Of a stretch of DNA of 64,000 nucleotides, positions 7,925 to 17,555 are shown in pieces (the first letter of the stretch is position 1; every line of letters begins with the position of its first letter). The notes beneath the pieces are model-generated. The model saw only the letters and a program-made list of their open reading frames with translations. It ran no database searches and was not told the DNA's origin. The stretch is from Shinella sp. H4-D48 (lineage in GTDB: Bacteria; Pseudomonadota; Alphaproteobacteria; Rhizobiales; Rhizobiaceae), in assembly GCF_022637395.1 (NCBI RefSeq), contig NZ_CP093337.1, positions 790,001-854,000 of the forward strand, read 5' to 3'. The translations under genes and the position numbers were made by a program.

Positions 7925-9352
7925 TCAGGCCAGTCTGGCCCGCAAGCGCGCCAGCATCGACCAAGCCGTCGCGCGCAGCGAGAGCACGTCGAGCAGGATG
8001 GCCGAGAGGCCGTAGGCGGCGATGCCGGCACTGACGGCGATCAACAGCGACAGGGCCGGTCCGAACGGGCTCATCGTCAGCACGGCAAATGTCGACCCGG
8101 CCATAATCGCAGTGGCGAGCGTCACCTTGCCGATATCTGCCAATCGAAAGGCGAGCGGCTGGGCCCGGAACGACAGTACATAGCCGAGAACCATGCCGCA
8201 GAATTCGGTGAAGACAAGCGCCCAGGCAGCACCCACAAGGCCATAGGCCGGCACCAGGAGGAACATCGCACCCAGATTGATCGCGAGCATTGCCAGCCCC
8301 TGGTAGAGCATCAGCGAGGGCTTTCGGCCGAGATGGAAGCTTGCATGCACATATTGCTGGGTGATCGCCTGGAAGAGCCAGGAGAAGGCCAGGATCGGCA
8401 TAACCGTTTCACCGGCTTCGCGAAATTCAGCACCAAGCATGAGCTGCGAGAGCGGGCGCGCGACGAGCGCCAGCCCCACGACCGCCGGCAGCACGACCGC
8501 CAGCAGCAGCTCGGCGCTGCGTTCCAGATGGTGGCGGGCGGCAAGCGCCTCGTCATTTGCCAGCAGGCGCGCGGCGACGGGAATTATCGCCGAGCCGATG
8601 GCGATAGACGGGAAGAGGATGATCTGCCGCACGAGATCGGCGACAGCACCGTAGGTTCCCGCTCCGGCTTCGCCCAGATAGGCGAGGATGATCAGGCGGT
8701 CGAGCAGCGCATGCAGCGCGAAGGCACCGCCCGAAATGGTCATCGGCACGCCAAACTGCACGAGATTGCGCAGGATCGCGTGGTCGAAGCCGCGGCGCGG
8801 CCCACGCCAGACGCTTGGCGCGGAAACCAGTGCCGCCAGCGCATAGCCCAGACAGATGCCGACCAGAAACCCTTCTCCGCCGTAACCGGCAAGCACGAAG
8901 ACCATGGAAAGCGCGAAAGAGGCGACCGAACGCAGGATGACGGCGCGCGCGTAGGACCCCGCTTCCTGCCGGACCCGGAAGATATCCTGACCGAATTCGA
9001 AGAAGGCGAGGAGAAAAGCCACGAGCACCGCAAACGCGCCCTGCCAGAACGGTACATTGGCAAGGAGGGAGGCGATGCCTGCCGTGACCGGCGCGAGGAG
9101 CAGCAGGCCCAGATAGCAGATGAGCGCGGTGCCGCGCATGTCCGTTTCCGGCCCGCCATGATTGAAACGGACGACGGATAGCCGGATCCAGGAAAAGGCG
9201 ATTGCCGAGATCACGCCGGCAAGACCCATGATGACGACGTAGAGGCCGTATTGATCGGGCGTCAGCAGATGCGTGAAGACGACGATGGACAAGAAGCCCA
9301 GGATCGCCGACACCATATGGGCCGCGAGGTATGTGGAAGCCTGCCTCAACAT
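7925..9352 (-). CDS. Polysaccharide flippase (Wzx/MOP superfamily)
   Basis: The 475-residue protein is hydrophobic throughout with about 12-14 membrane segments. Its N-terminus (TYLAAHMVSAILGFLSIVVF, then THLLTPDQYGLYV) is characteristic of the oligosaccharide flippase family that moves undecaprenyl-linked repeat units across the inner membrane. The start codon lies 3 bases beyond the stop of the GH10 gene, so the two are surely co-transcribed. Length is normal for Wzx-like proteins. Confidence 0.85.
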   Translation of the reverse strand: MLRQASTYLAAHMVSAILGFLSIVVFTHLLTPDQYGLYVVIMGLAGVISAIAFSWIRLSVVRFNHGGPETDMRGTALICYLGLLLLAPVTAGIASLLANVPFWQGAFAVLVAFLLAFFEFGQDIFRVRQEAGSYARAVILRSVASFALSMVFVLAGYGGEGFLVGICLGYALAALVSAPSVWRGPRRGFDHAILRNLVQFGVPMTISGGAFALHALLDRLIILAYLGEAGAGTYGAVADLVRQIILFPSIAIGSAIIPVAARLLANDEALAARHHLERSAELLLAVVLPAVVGLALVARPLSQLMLGAEFREAGETVMPILAFSWLFQAITQQYVHASFHLGRKPSLMLYQGLAMLAINLGAMFLLVPAYGLVGAAWALVFTEFCGMVLGYVLSFRAQPLAFRLADIGKVTLATAIMAGSTFAVLTMSPFGPALSLLIAVSAGIAAYGLSAILLDVLSLRATAWSMLARLRARLA

Positions 9353-9355
9353 GCC

Positions 9356-10414
9356 TCAGGCTCCCGCTACGGCCTGCTTGATCGTCCGCATCATCGGCTT
9401 TTCCCTGTAGTTCTCGTCCAGAGGCAGCGGGCGGTTGGCGTATCCGTCCGAGCGCTTGTACCAGATGGGAACCCAGGTATAGCGGTCCGTTATGCCCCAG
9501 GTCAGGACAGCCGTCGGCCGCGTGACGTCGAGAATGGCGCCCAGCAGGGCGCCGACGCGCTTGGCGGCGATCGCATCTCTCTCCTTGAAATCAGCGGGAA
9601 GCTGGTCGTCGATGACGTCGAGTTCCGTTACCAGCACGTCGAGGCCGAGATCCTTGACGTCGGACACGAAACGCGAAACCTCGTCCTTGTCGATCTCCTC
9701 GTTACCCGGAAGGTGGGCCTGGAAGCCCAGTGCCTGAACGGGAACGTCGCGGTCGCGCAATCGGCGCAAAAGATCGAGCATCGCCCGGCGACGCGCGCTG
9801 GACTTCGCTGTTGCGGCCTCAAGCCCGTAGTCGTTGATGACGAGCTGGGCGTTCGGGTCGGCGGCACGGGCGGTGTGGAAAGCGAGATCGATATAATATT
9901 CGCCCAGGCTGGACGACCAGACGGATTCGCGCAGCCCGACGCGCGGGCCATCATCCGAAAGCGCCTCGTTGACGACGTCCCAGCTCGGGACGCGGCCCTT
10001 GTAGCGCCCGACGACGTTTTCGATATGCGTCATCAGCTCCCGGCTCGTCTCGGCCTCGCCCTTCAGTTGCAGTGCCCAGTCGGGCATGGCGGCATACCAG
10101 GCAAGCGTATGGCCGCGCATCTTCATGCCGTTGGCTTCTGCGAAGGCGATGAGGCGGTCAGGCTGATCGTAGACATATTGAGAAGGAGAAGGGCGCAGGT
10201 CTGCCCATTTCAACCCGCCTTCGCCCACGACGAGATGGCAGTGTTCGATCAGCGCCTTCTGGTAGGCAGCGTCCGTCTGGAGCGGCCCGTCATTGACGGC
10301 GGCGCCAAACGGAATGGAAGAATGCGATTCGGCAGCGGCCCCTTCGAAGAGCCCGCGGGTCCACAGTGCCAGACCAGCGGCACCGGCCGCCGTGACGAAG
10401 TCTCGTCTGCGCAT
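9356..10414 (-). CDS. Secreted GH10 endo-beta-glycanase (xylanase family)
   Basis: The 352-residue enzyme has a Tat-type signal (RRRDFVTAAG followed by a hydrophobic run to about residue 28) and a single GH10 barrel. The acid/base Glu is E150 in WDVVNEAL and the nucleophile is E264 in LVTELDV; the substrate loop GHTLAWY is also present. No carbohydrate-binding module is attached. In this setting it more likely trims or depolymerises the polysaccharide made by the neighbouring genes than degrades plant xylan, by analogy with glycanases encoded in exopolysaccharide clusters; this is inference. It heads a two-gene operon with the flippase. Confidence 0.85.
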   Translation of the reverse strand: MRRRDFVTAAGAAGLALWTRGLFEGAAAESHSSIPFGAAVNDGPLQTDAAYQKALIEHCHLVVGEGGLKWADLRPSPSQYVYDQPDRLIAFAEANGMKMRGHTLAWYAAMPDWALQLKGEAETSRELMTHIENVVGRYKGRVPSWDVVNEALSDDGPRVGLRESVWSSSLGEYYIDLAFHTARAADPNAQLVINDYGLEAATAKSSARRRAMLDLLRRLRDRDVPVQALGFQAHLPGNEEIDKDEVSRFVSDVKDLGLDVLVTELDVIDDQLPADFKERDAIAAKRVGALLGAILDVTRPTAVLTWGITDRYTWVPIWYKRSDGYANRPLPLDENYREKPMMRTIKQAVAGA

Positions 10415-10618
10415 TCAAGCCACACTTTCCGTTCGACCCGCGGCGCTTCATGCGCGGAAGGCTGCGCCAGCGGGGCTGGCTTGTTCCCGCAATCATAGGG
10501 GCGAGGGGTAATTGCAACGTTAAGAGTAGTCCTTAACGCGTTCTTCAGACGGCAAATCTACAGTCGGGGCATCGTCGCGATCCCTGCATCGGTCGCGCGC
10601 GGCTCGATTTCGCGGATA

Positions 10619-11569
10619 ATGCAAATGAACAGCACACCTCTCGACAGCAACGTGGAAGCCGTCGTCTGTATCCCAACCTTCCGCCGTCCGGCCTGGCTGC
10701 GCCAGACACTCGAATCCGTGCTTTCGCAGAAAACCGATTTTCCTTTTGCCATCGTTGTCGTTGACAATGATGCGGCCAATCCCGCCGGCCACGACGTGGC
10801 GAAGGCAATGCTCGAGACATCCGGTATTGCCTCAACGCTGGAGATCGAGCCCTCGCAGGGTAATTGTTATGCGATCAACCGCGCTTTTTCTTCTGCACTC
10901 CAACACTATCCGTCGGCGCGCTGGTTTCTGATGATCGATGATGACGAGATCGCAGAGGCTGGTTGGCTGCAACATATGGTGGCTACGGCGCGCCGCAACG
11001 ACTCCGATATCGTCGGCGGCCCCGTCACGCGGACATTCGAAGAGGATGTGCCCCCGTCCATCCGCAACCATGCGATCTTCGGCTCCATCGAAGGAGAGAC
11101 GCGTCAGGTGGAAATGATCCACGGGTCGGGCAACTGCCTGATCGCTCGCCATGTTTTCGAGCGCTTCGGAGCGCCGTTCTTCGATTTGCGCTTCAATTTT
11201 CTCGGCGGGGGCGACATGGAATTCTTCACCCGCTGCCGGCTGGCCGGCTACAAGACCTGGTGGTGCGCCGAGGCGATCATCCATGAGACGGTCCCGTCCG
11301 ATCGGTCCAATCCGAAGTGGCTGATGCAGCGGTCGATGCGCATCGGCAGCATTAACTTCGTGATCGATCGGCTGCATATGGGTGCCTTCGCCGGCGTGAA
11401 GGTGTTCGCGAAGAACCTCGTCAGCCTCAGCCTCGGCGTCGTGCGCTCGCTGGCTATCCTCGTACGGACCGGCGAAATCGTTCCGGCAACCCATCCGTTG
11501 CTGATGTCGGTTGGTCGTATGGCACCGCTTCTGGGGCTCACCCCCAGCCCGTATCAGGCGAAGGCCTGA
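10619..11569 (+). CDS. GT2 glycosyltransferase (ExoM-like)
   Basis: The 316-residue protein has a GT-A fold. The N-terminal AVVCIPTFRRPAWLRQTL and VVVDNDAAN blocks, the MIDDDEIAE metal-binding motif near residue 105 and the GGGDMEFFTR acceptor motif near residue 200 resemble the succinoglycan glucosyltransferase ExoM. It lacks membrane helices and should act on the lipid-linked intermediate at the cytoplasmic face. Two in-frame ATGs (10619 and 10625) are equally plausible starts, since neither has a clear Shine-Dalgarno. It is divergent from the GH10 gene and convergent with the ligase/polymerase gene. Confidence 0.75.
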   Translation: MQMNSTPLDSNVEAVVCIPTFRRPAWLRQTLESVLSQKTDFPFAIVVVDNDAANPAGHDVAKAMLETSGIASTLEIEPSQGNCYAINRAFSSALQHYPSARWFLMIDDDEIAEAGWLQHMVATARRNDSDIVGGPVTRTFEEDVPPSIRNHAIFGSIEGETRQVEMIHGSGNCLIARHVFERFGAPFFDLRFNFLGGGDMEFFTRCRLAGYKTWWCAEAIIHETVPSDRSNPKWLMQRSMRIGSINFVIDRLHMGAFAGVKVFAKNLVSLSLGVVRSLAILVRTGEIVPATHPLLMSVGRMAPLLGLTPSPYQAKA

Positions 11570-11571
11570 CG

Positions 11572-12927
11572 TCAGCCGCGACGCGCGGGCTTGCCTGCGG
11601 CGGGCAGCGCGTCGTTTTTTGCCAGCGTTGAGCGGGCCTGCAGGCCGAGACCGAAGACGCTGAGCAGGATCGTGAACCAGACCGGCCCGGTGTTCACGTA
11701 GAAAGCACTTTCGAGGCACGACAGGAAAAGGCCGAAAAGCCAGATCCGCAGGAAAAGCCGGGTGAGGCGGATGTCGTTTTGGGTTTCAAGGGCTGCCGTC
11801 GCATTTCGCAGCGGCGAATAGACCATCCAGATCAGGGTCAGGATCAGGCCGGGCACGCCGGCATTCACCATGGCCTCAACATAGGCGTTATGGGCGTTTG
11901 CGGCCGTCACGGCCCAGGTTTCGAGGGCCGCGTCGCTATCGAACAGCGCCTGGGTCTGCCAGAAGGACTGGAAGCCGTAGCCGAGCAGCGGACGCTGTTC
12001 GATGGCGTCAATGGAGAGCCGCCAGATGGAGCTGCGGTCCGTGAAGGTCGCGTCGACGCCGAGGCTTGTTAGCGTGTCCGCAACCGTAGGCGATAATGCC
12101 GAGCCGAGGAGGATGGTGTTGGCGACGATGAGGATGCCCCACACCATCAGTCCGCGAACCCGTCTGAAGCGCTCGAAGGCCCACGCGACCAGCAAGGTGA
12201 AGGGCACCATGATTGTCGAGGTCTTGCCGCCGGAGAACAGGACGAAGAGCAGCGCGCCGATGGCCAGTGTCCAGCCCAGGCGTTTCGATCCGGTAGAGGC
12301 GATATAGAGGCCGATGAAGACGGCCATCGCCATGGCGGCAGCGGTGATGTTCTTGTGGCTGTAGATGCCGCGCCAGCTGCCGGCAAGCGAGGCTTCTAGG
12401 CCATCCGTCGCCTGGTGGATGGCCCGCACCGGCAGCGCGATGACCCCTATATAGGAAAGGCCGACGACGATGCTGACGATGCAGGCGAGGGTGAAGGTAA
12501 AATCCGCCTGGTTGCGCGGCACGAGCAGGAAGGCATTGGCGCAGAAGCAGACGATGACCACGAACATCATGCGCCGGAAACCGGCCGCAGGGTCATTCCC
12601 GAGCAGCGCCGTCGCCGTGAACCACAGGAGAATGAATGTCAGGAGAAGACGTTGCTGGAAGATGAGCTTCCACGCCCTTGTGGCCGCGAGGCTGGCGAGG
12701 ATACCGCCCGCCATGAGCAGTACGATGATCTGATTGAGCGCACTGGAGCTTGCGCCCCATCCGGTGTCCGAGGTCAGTTCGGACATGTCGGGCAACGGCG
12801 AAAGCGTGATCCAGAAGTAGGCCATCACGATGAACAGGATGGGCTTGACCGAGCGGCGGCTGGCGGAAGACTCGTGCTCAAAAGGCTTTATAACGGCGGT
12901 CGTTGCCATACCGGCCTTCCGCGACAT
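11572..12927 (-). CDS. O-antigen ligase / Wzy-like polysaccharide polymerase
   Basis: The 451-residue integral membrane protein has about 11-12 helices and the large periplasmic loop of the Wzy_C family, containing the segment RSSIWRLSIDAIEQRPLLGYG and a later NAHNAYVEAMVNAG. Such proteins polymerise repeat units or ligate them to an acceptor. The start at 12927 is chosen because the ATG shares bases with the TGA of the Wzz gene (TGATG), a translational-coupling arrangement; a longer frame from 12960 would overlap that gene. Polymerase and ligase cannot be told apart by eye. Pairing with a chain-length regulator favours polymerase. Confidence 0.8.
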   Translation of the reverse strand: MSRKAGMATTAVIKPFEHESSASRRSVKPILFIVMAYFWITLSPLPDMSELTSDTGWGASSSALNQIIVLLMAGGILASLAATRAWKLIFQQRLLLTFILLWFTATALLGNDPAAGFRRMMFVVIVCFCANAFLLVPRNQADFTFTLACIVSIVVGLSYIGVIALPVRAIHQATDGLEASLAGSWRGIYSHKNITAAAMAMAVFIGLYIASTGSKRLGWTLAIGALLFVLFSGGKTSTIMVPFTLLVAWAFERFRRVRGLMVWGILIVANTILLGSALSPTVADTLTSLGVDATFTDRSSIWRLSIDAIEQRPLLGYGFQSFWQTQALFDSDAALETWAVTAANAHNAYVEAMVNAGVPGLILTLIWMVYSPLRNATAALETQNDIRLTRLFLRIWLFGLFLSCLESAFYVNTGPVWFTILLSVFGLGLQARSTLAKNDALPAAGKPARRG

Positions 12928-14441
12928 CACCCGGCCCTGCGCGGCGAAAGGCTTCGCCACAGGCCGAAGAGAATGGCAACGCCTGCGCCGGCGATGAACC
13001 CGGCCATCAAGCCGGCAGCGAGGATAATGACACCCCGCGGCGGATAGCTACGATGGATCGGTGGCATCGGCTGGGTCACGACACGCACGTTGGTCGCATC
13101 GATGCGCTGGCGCTGCGCGGCCTCGCTGGCGCGGTTCATGTAGCTTTCGTATACGGAAGACTTCGCCTGCGCCTCGCGCTCCAGCTGGCGCAGCTGAAGC
13201 TGCGCTTCGGATTCCTTGAAGACGACGGACTGGGCGGTGCCGAGCTCGGCGTTCAGCCGGTCATAGGCGCCCTGTGCCTGCTCAAGCTCGGCCTTGCTGG
13301 ACTGGACGACACGCTGGATTTCGGCCTGAATCTGCGCCTGGATCGCATCGGCGCGTGGTTTCAGGGCGAGAAGGCTCGGATGACGGGGGCCGAGAACCGC
13401 GGATTGTGAGCGGATCTGCTGCTGGATCAGCGATTTCTGCGTCAGCAGGGCGGTCATCGTTTCCGACTGGGCGCTTGCAGCGTTGAGGCGGCTCTCTGGA
13501 TCGTTCGAGGTCAGGTCCTTGTGGCGGGCCTGTGCAAGAATGAGCCGTGCGCGCGCATCGATAACCTGGCTGTTGACCCGGGTCGCGCTGGTCGAGCTTG
13601 CCAGCTCGCCGGCGCTTGATCGCAGGCCGTTTTCGCGCTTGAACGTCTCCACCTTGGCTTCGGCTTTTTCCACTTCGACCTTCAGGTCGTCGATGCGGGC
13701 CACAAGTGCTCTGGCGGCGCGGCCGGCGCCTTCGACCTGGGCATTGCCCAGTTCGTCCTGGAAGGATTCGATCAGTTTATTGGCGATCTCGACGGACTTG
13801 TCCGGATTTCCGCTCCAAACGCTGAGGCTGACGAGGAAGGAGCGCGTGTCGCGCCGCGCGTCGATGCGCTTTTCAAGCGCAGCAAGGGCATTTCGATCCG
13901 CGTCCGATGCCGGCTTTCCACCAAACTCCGGGTCTTTTGCCAGGTCGAGGCTCGTCACCACGCGTTCCAGGACATTGCCTGACGTGATCAGGCGCAGCTT
14001 GCTTTCGACGGCAAGCAACTGCGAGTCGCGTTGTGCGTTCTGCGAAAAGATGTCGTCAGCCACAACGTTCAGATCCGTGGGCTCGACCAGCAGTTCAGCA
14101 TAGGTTGTGTAGCGCGGCGGCGTGATCTTGAGAAAGGCAAAGGCTGCGACACCGCCGACGACGACCGTCGCAAGGATGATCAACTTGTAGGCAAGAAGCC
14201 ATCCGAAAAGATTGGAGACTGTGAAGAGGTCCAGCCAGCTGGATGTGCCTGCCGTTTCTTCTTCCCGCGCATCGCGGTCAGCGGAGTAGCGAGACTGGGC
14301 TAGGTTGTAATCGTTCGTAGCGCTGCGTTTGAGATAATCGCGGGCGCTCACCCGGGGTTTTGACGCGTGAACGGCGGCGACCGGCGGCGATGCGCGCAGC
14401 CGCTTCCTGTGTCCCCGGTCCGGGTGATCGTCAGTGTACAT
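12927..14441 (-). CDS. Polysaccharide co-polymerase (Wzz/GumC type), no kinase domain
   Basis: The 504-residue protein has an N-terminal cytoplasmic tail of about 80 residues, a membrane helix near 85-107, and a Wzz domain starting at PPRYTTYAELLVEP. A long periplasmic coiled-coil follows (about 200-430), then a C-terminal PPIHRSYPPRG segment with a second helix near 475-497. It ends soon after that helix, so the BY-kinase domain found in ExoP/Wzc is absent. Proteins of this type set chain length and connect polymerase to export. It is coupled to the downstream polymerase/ligase gene. Confidence 0.85.
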   Translation of the reverse strand: MYTDDHPDRGHRKRLRASPPVAAVHASKPRVSARDYLKRSATNDYNLAQSRYSADRDAREEETAGTSSWLDLFTVSNLFGWLLAYKLIILATVVVGGVAAFAFLKITPPRYTTYAELLVEPTDLNVVADDIFSQNAQRDSQLLAVESKLRLITSGNVLERVVTSLDLAKDPEFGGKPASDADRNALAALEKRIDARRDTRSFLVSLSVWSGNPDKSVEIANKLIESFQDELGNAQVEGAGRAARALVARIDDLKVEVEKAEAKVETFKRENGLRSSAGELASSTSATRVNSQVIDARARLILAQARHKDLTSNDPESRLNAASAQSETMTALLTQKSLIQQQIRSQSAVLGPRHPSLLALKPRADAIQAQIQAEIQRVVQSSKAELEQAQGAYDRLNAELGTAQSVVFKESEAQLQLRQLEREAQAKSSVYESYMNRASEAAQRQRIDATNVRVVTQPMPPIHRSYPPRGVIILAAGLMAGFIAGAGVAILFGLWRSLSPRRAG

Positions 14442-14756
14442 TCTCGAGCTCGCAGCGAATCCACGCTCGTTTAGAACAAATCAACCTTAACAGCCGATTA
14501 AAATGCCACTTCGACGGGAGCCCGGAGTGCGTAAATCCGGTCGCCGTTGCGCGCTGGAGTGTCGCGCTGCGGTGCGCTGAAACTGAGGGTTTCTTAACTG
14601 TAATCCCAGTTTGCCGCCCCCAAAGGCCGCTGCGGCATTTCCCATTAACGGGTGTTTTCGAACTTTCCATCTAGGGTTTCGTCGAATTCTACGGAGGCAC
14701 ACCGTCCTGCGGCCCGCGTCATGGGTGCGGGCGAGGGCCGGGGTTTGGTTGAGACG
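14442..14756. other. Divergent intergenic region between Wzz and HAD-UbiA genes
   Basis: About 315 bases separate the two divergent start codons. The Wzz-proximal part is AT-rich with several TTAA/TTTAGA-like tracts and probably carries both promoters. I see no hairpin, repeat or credible small gene. The HAD-UbiA frame is open back to 14652, but that stretch does not resemble the family. Confidence 0.4.
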
Positions 14757-16196
14757 ATGAACGCGCCTGTACACCACAGAATGGATTTACCGCTGGCAGT
14801 CGACCTGGACGGGACACTGGTCTCGACGGACATGCTGTGGGAAACCGTCTTCCTCCTCCTGAAGAAGAACCCGCTTTATCTCTTCCTGTTTCCCGTCTGG
14901 CTGTATTCCGGCAAGGCGCGACTGAAATGGGAAATCGCTAAGCGCGTTACCGTTGATGCGAGCCATCTGCCCTATCGTAAGGACTTCCTTGCGTTCCTCC
15001 GGCGCGAGCATGCAGCGGGACGGCAGATCGTACTGGCCACTGCTTCGGCCGAGCCGATCGCCCGGGCCGTTGCAGATGAGCTGAAGCTTTTCAGCGCTGT
15101 TTATTCGACAAGTGCGGGAAACAATCTTTCCGCCAAACGCAAGGCGTCTGCGCTTTGCGCTGCCTATGGCGAAAAGGGCTTCGACTTTGCGGGCAACGAC
15201 CGCGCCGATATTCCGGTGTTCGATGTCGCGCGCAGCGCCATCATCGTTGCGCCCGATGTTGCCGCTGATCGTTATCAGAAGCGTCACGGCACCCAGCGCT
15301 TCGATTCCCATAAAGCGAGCCTGAAGACTTATGTGAAGATGCTGCGGGTGCATCAGTGGCTGAAGAACCTGCTGGTCTTCGCTCCGGCCGTGCTGGCCCA
15401 TACGATCGCCTATTCGGAAACGATCATTGCCTCCTCCATCGCCTTCCTGGCGTTTTCGTTCTCCGCGTCGGCAATCTATATCCTGAACGATATCATCGAT
15501 CTGCCGCTCGACCGCCGCCACCCCACCAAGCGCAACCGGCCGTTTGCCTCCGGCGCGTTGTCCATTCCGTTCGGGCTGACCATGTCGGCATGCCTGCTGC
15601 TTGCCGCAGCATCGCTTTGCCTCCTGCTGCCCGCCGCCTTCGCTGCTGTCATCGGAATCTATCTGATCGCCACGACGGCGTATTCGTTGTCGGTAAAGCG
15701 GATGCTTCTGATCGACGTTCTGTGCCTGGCCGGTCTTTACAGCCTTCGCCTGCTGGGCGGAAAGGCCGCGACCGAACTGCCGCTGTCGTTCTGGCTCGTG
15801 GCGTTCGCCCTGTTCTTCTTCCTCTCGCTTGCCCTCGTCAAACGCTATGTCGAATTGCAGGTCGCAACCGTTGACGAGCGAGACAGGATCGCAGGCCGTG
15901 GCTATCGCCCGGAGGATATCCAGGTGGTTGGACAGGCCGGCGTGTCATCCGCTTTCGCGGCAGCCCTCGTTCTGTCGCTCTACATCCAGTCGCGGGAAAC
16001 TGCCGAGCTTTATACCCAGCCGTGGCTGATCTGGCCGATCGTGCCCATCGTTCTCTACATCATCGTGCGTGTGTGGATCCTCGCGCATCGCCGCGAGATG
16101 CATGACGACCCCGTCGTCTTCATCGCCACCGACTGGCGCAGCCAGGCCTTTATTCTCCTCGGCGCATGCCTGCTTCTCGTTGCGAGTTTCATATGA
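14757..16196 (+). CDS. HAD phosphatase - UbiA prenyltransferase fusion (polyprenyl-P phosphoribosyltransferase-like)
   Basis: The 479-residue protein joins two domains. Residues 1-190 are a HAD-type phosphatase with DLDGT at 16-20. From about 200 onward lies a UbiA-type membrane domain with some eight helices. Its active-site sequence NDIIDLPLDRRHPTKRNRP begins at N244 and matches the NDxxDxxxDxxHPxKxxRP signature of decaprenyl-phosphate 5-phosphoribosyltransferases such as mycobacterial Rv3806c and Azorhizobium NoeC. Predicted role: transfer 5-phosphoribose from PRPP to a polyprenyl phosphate (UbiA) and remove the 5-phosphate (HAD). The ATG at 14757 gives the family-like N-terminus. Its stop overlaps the next start by 4 bases. 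Confidence 0.8.
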   Translation: MNAPVHHRMDLPLAVDLDGTLVSTDMLWETVFLLLKKNPLYLFLFPVWLYSGKARLKWEIAKRVTVDASHLPYRKDFLAFLRREHAAGRQIVLATASAEPIARAVADELKLFSAVYSTSAGNNLSAKRKASALCAAYGEKGFDFAGNDRADIPVFDVARSAIIVAPDVAADRYQKRHGTQRFDSHKASLKTYVKMLRVHQWLKNLLVFAPAVLAHTIAYSETIIASSIAFLAFSFSASAIYILNDIIDLPLDRRHPTKRNRPFASGALSIPFGLTMSACLLLAAASLCLLLPAAFAAVIGIYLIATTAYSLSVKRMLLIDVLCLAGLYSLRLLGGKAATELPLSFWLVAFALFFFLSLALVKRYVELQVATVDERDRIAGRGYRPEDIQVVGQAGVSSAFAAALVLSLYIQSRETAELYTQPWLIWPIVPIVLYIIVRVWILAHRREMHDDPVVFIATDWRSQAFILLGACLLLVASFI

Positions 16197-17548
16197 TGCG
16201 GGGAGCTTTCGACAGCTTCGGTCGCGTGAACCGGCATGAAAGACAGGGCCTCGCCCTCGATCTCGCGCTGAACGGTTTGCTCCGCCGGACGGGCACGCTT
16301 CCGAGCCTGCTCGCCTATGGCAACGGCCGCTCCTATGGAGACAGTTGCCACAACGACACGGGTGCTCTCGTTGCGATGCGCTCGCGACACGCGATCATCG
16401 ATTTCGATCCGGCGACGGGCCTCATCGAGGCGGAGGCGGGCGTGAGCCTTGCCGAGATCATCGCGCATGCGGCCCCCTCCGGCTACTTCCTTCCGGTGAC
16501 ACCCGGCACGCGCTTCGTGACGCTGGGCGGCGCGATCGCCAATGACGTGCATGGCAAGAACCATCATGTCCGCGGAACCTTCGGCTGCCATGTCGAGAGC
16601 CTGGAGCTCCTGCGCTCCGACGGGGTCGTCCATCACTGCTCCGCGTTGGAAAATGCCGGTCTCTTCGCGGCCACCATTGGCGGCATGGGCCTGACCGGTC
16701 TGGTGCTGAGCGCTAAGCTTCGCCTCATGCCTGTCGGCTCGCTCGATATCGAGGAACGGATCACCGCCTTCGCCAATCTCGACGGCTATTTCGATCTGGC
16801 CGAAGCCGCCGATGCCGAAAACGAATACGCGGTTGCCTGGGTGGATCAGCTCGCCGCAGGTGCTTCGGCGGGTCGTGGTGTGCTGATCACCGGCAATCAC
16901 GCGCGGAACGGAAACTTCAAGACAGATGACAGGGCGGCGCGTCTGAGCGTTCCGTTCGACCTGCCGTTTTCCATGCTCAACGGGCTGAGCCTGCGCCTGT
17001 TCAACGGCGCCTATTTCCATGCCAAGAAGCGCAAGGAGGCGCCGCATATCAGTGGTTACGGCGCATTCTTTTACCCGCTCGACGGTATCGGGGGCTGGAA
17101 CCGGCTCTATGGCCCGGCCGGTCTCTACCAGCACCAGAGCGTCATTCCCTTCGATGCTGCGCGTGCGGTCATCCCGGCGATGCTGGCTGCCAGCCGCACG
17201 GCCGGCCATGCCTCGTTCCTGACCGTGCTGAAGCGGTTCGGAACGGTGCCGTCGCCGGGCCTGCTGTCCTTCCCGCAGCCCGGCTACACGCTGACGATGG
17301 ATTTTCCCAATCGGGGTGCTTCGACCCATGCCCTCCTCGAAACACTTGACCGGATGACGGTGGCCGCCGGCGGGCGGGTCAATCCCTACAAGGACGGGCG
17401 GATGAGTGCCGCAACCTTCCAGGCCGGGTTTCCGGAATGGACGGCGCTGGAAAGCATGCGCGACCCTGCCTTCTGCTCGGATTTCTGGAGGCGCACCGCA
17501 CTGACGCTACAGGGTCGCGATGATACCGCCGGCCGCAAGGACACATGA
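16193..17548 (+). CDS. DprE1-like FAD-dependent decaprenylphosphoryl-ribose 2'-oxidase
   Basis: The 451-residue protein is close in length to mycobacterial DprE1 (461) and shares its signatures: the FAD-binding AYGNGRSYGDSC near residue 41, PGTRFVTLGGAIANDVHGKNHH with H120 in the DprE1 His132 position, and K400 in NPYKDGRMSA, the equivalent of Lys418. DprE1 oxidises the 2'-hydroxyl of polyprenyl-phospho-ribose to the keto intermediate. The ATG overlaps the TGA of the HAD-UbiA gene (ATGA), so the two are translationally coupled and likely act consecutively. The sugar is inferred from homology, not proven. Confidence 0.8.
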   Translation: MMRGAFDSFGRVNRHERQGLALDLALNGLLRRTGTLPSLLAYGNGRSYGDSCHNDTGALVAMRSRHAIIDFDPATGLIEAEAGVSLAEIIAHAAPSGYFLPVTPGTRFVTLGGAIANDVHGKNHHVRGTFGCHVESLELLRSDGVVHHCSALENAGLFAATIGGMGLTGLVLSAKLRLMPVGSLDIEERITAFANLDGYFDLAEAADAENEYAVAWVDQLAAGASAGRGVLITGNHARNGNFKTDDRAARLSVPFDLPFSMLNGLSLRLFNGAYFHAKKRKEAPHISGYGAFFYPLDGIGGWNRLYGPAGLYQHQSVIPFDAARAVIPAMLAASRTAGHASFLTVLKRFGTVPSPGLLSFPQPGYTLTMDFPNRGASTHALLETLDRMTVAAGGRVNPYKDGRMSAATFQAGFPEWTALESMRDPAFCSDFWRRTALTLQGRDDTAGRKDT

Positions 17549-17555
17549 GGACACC

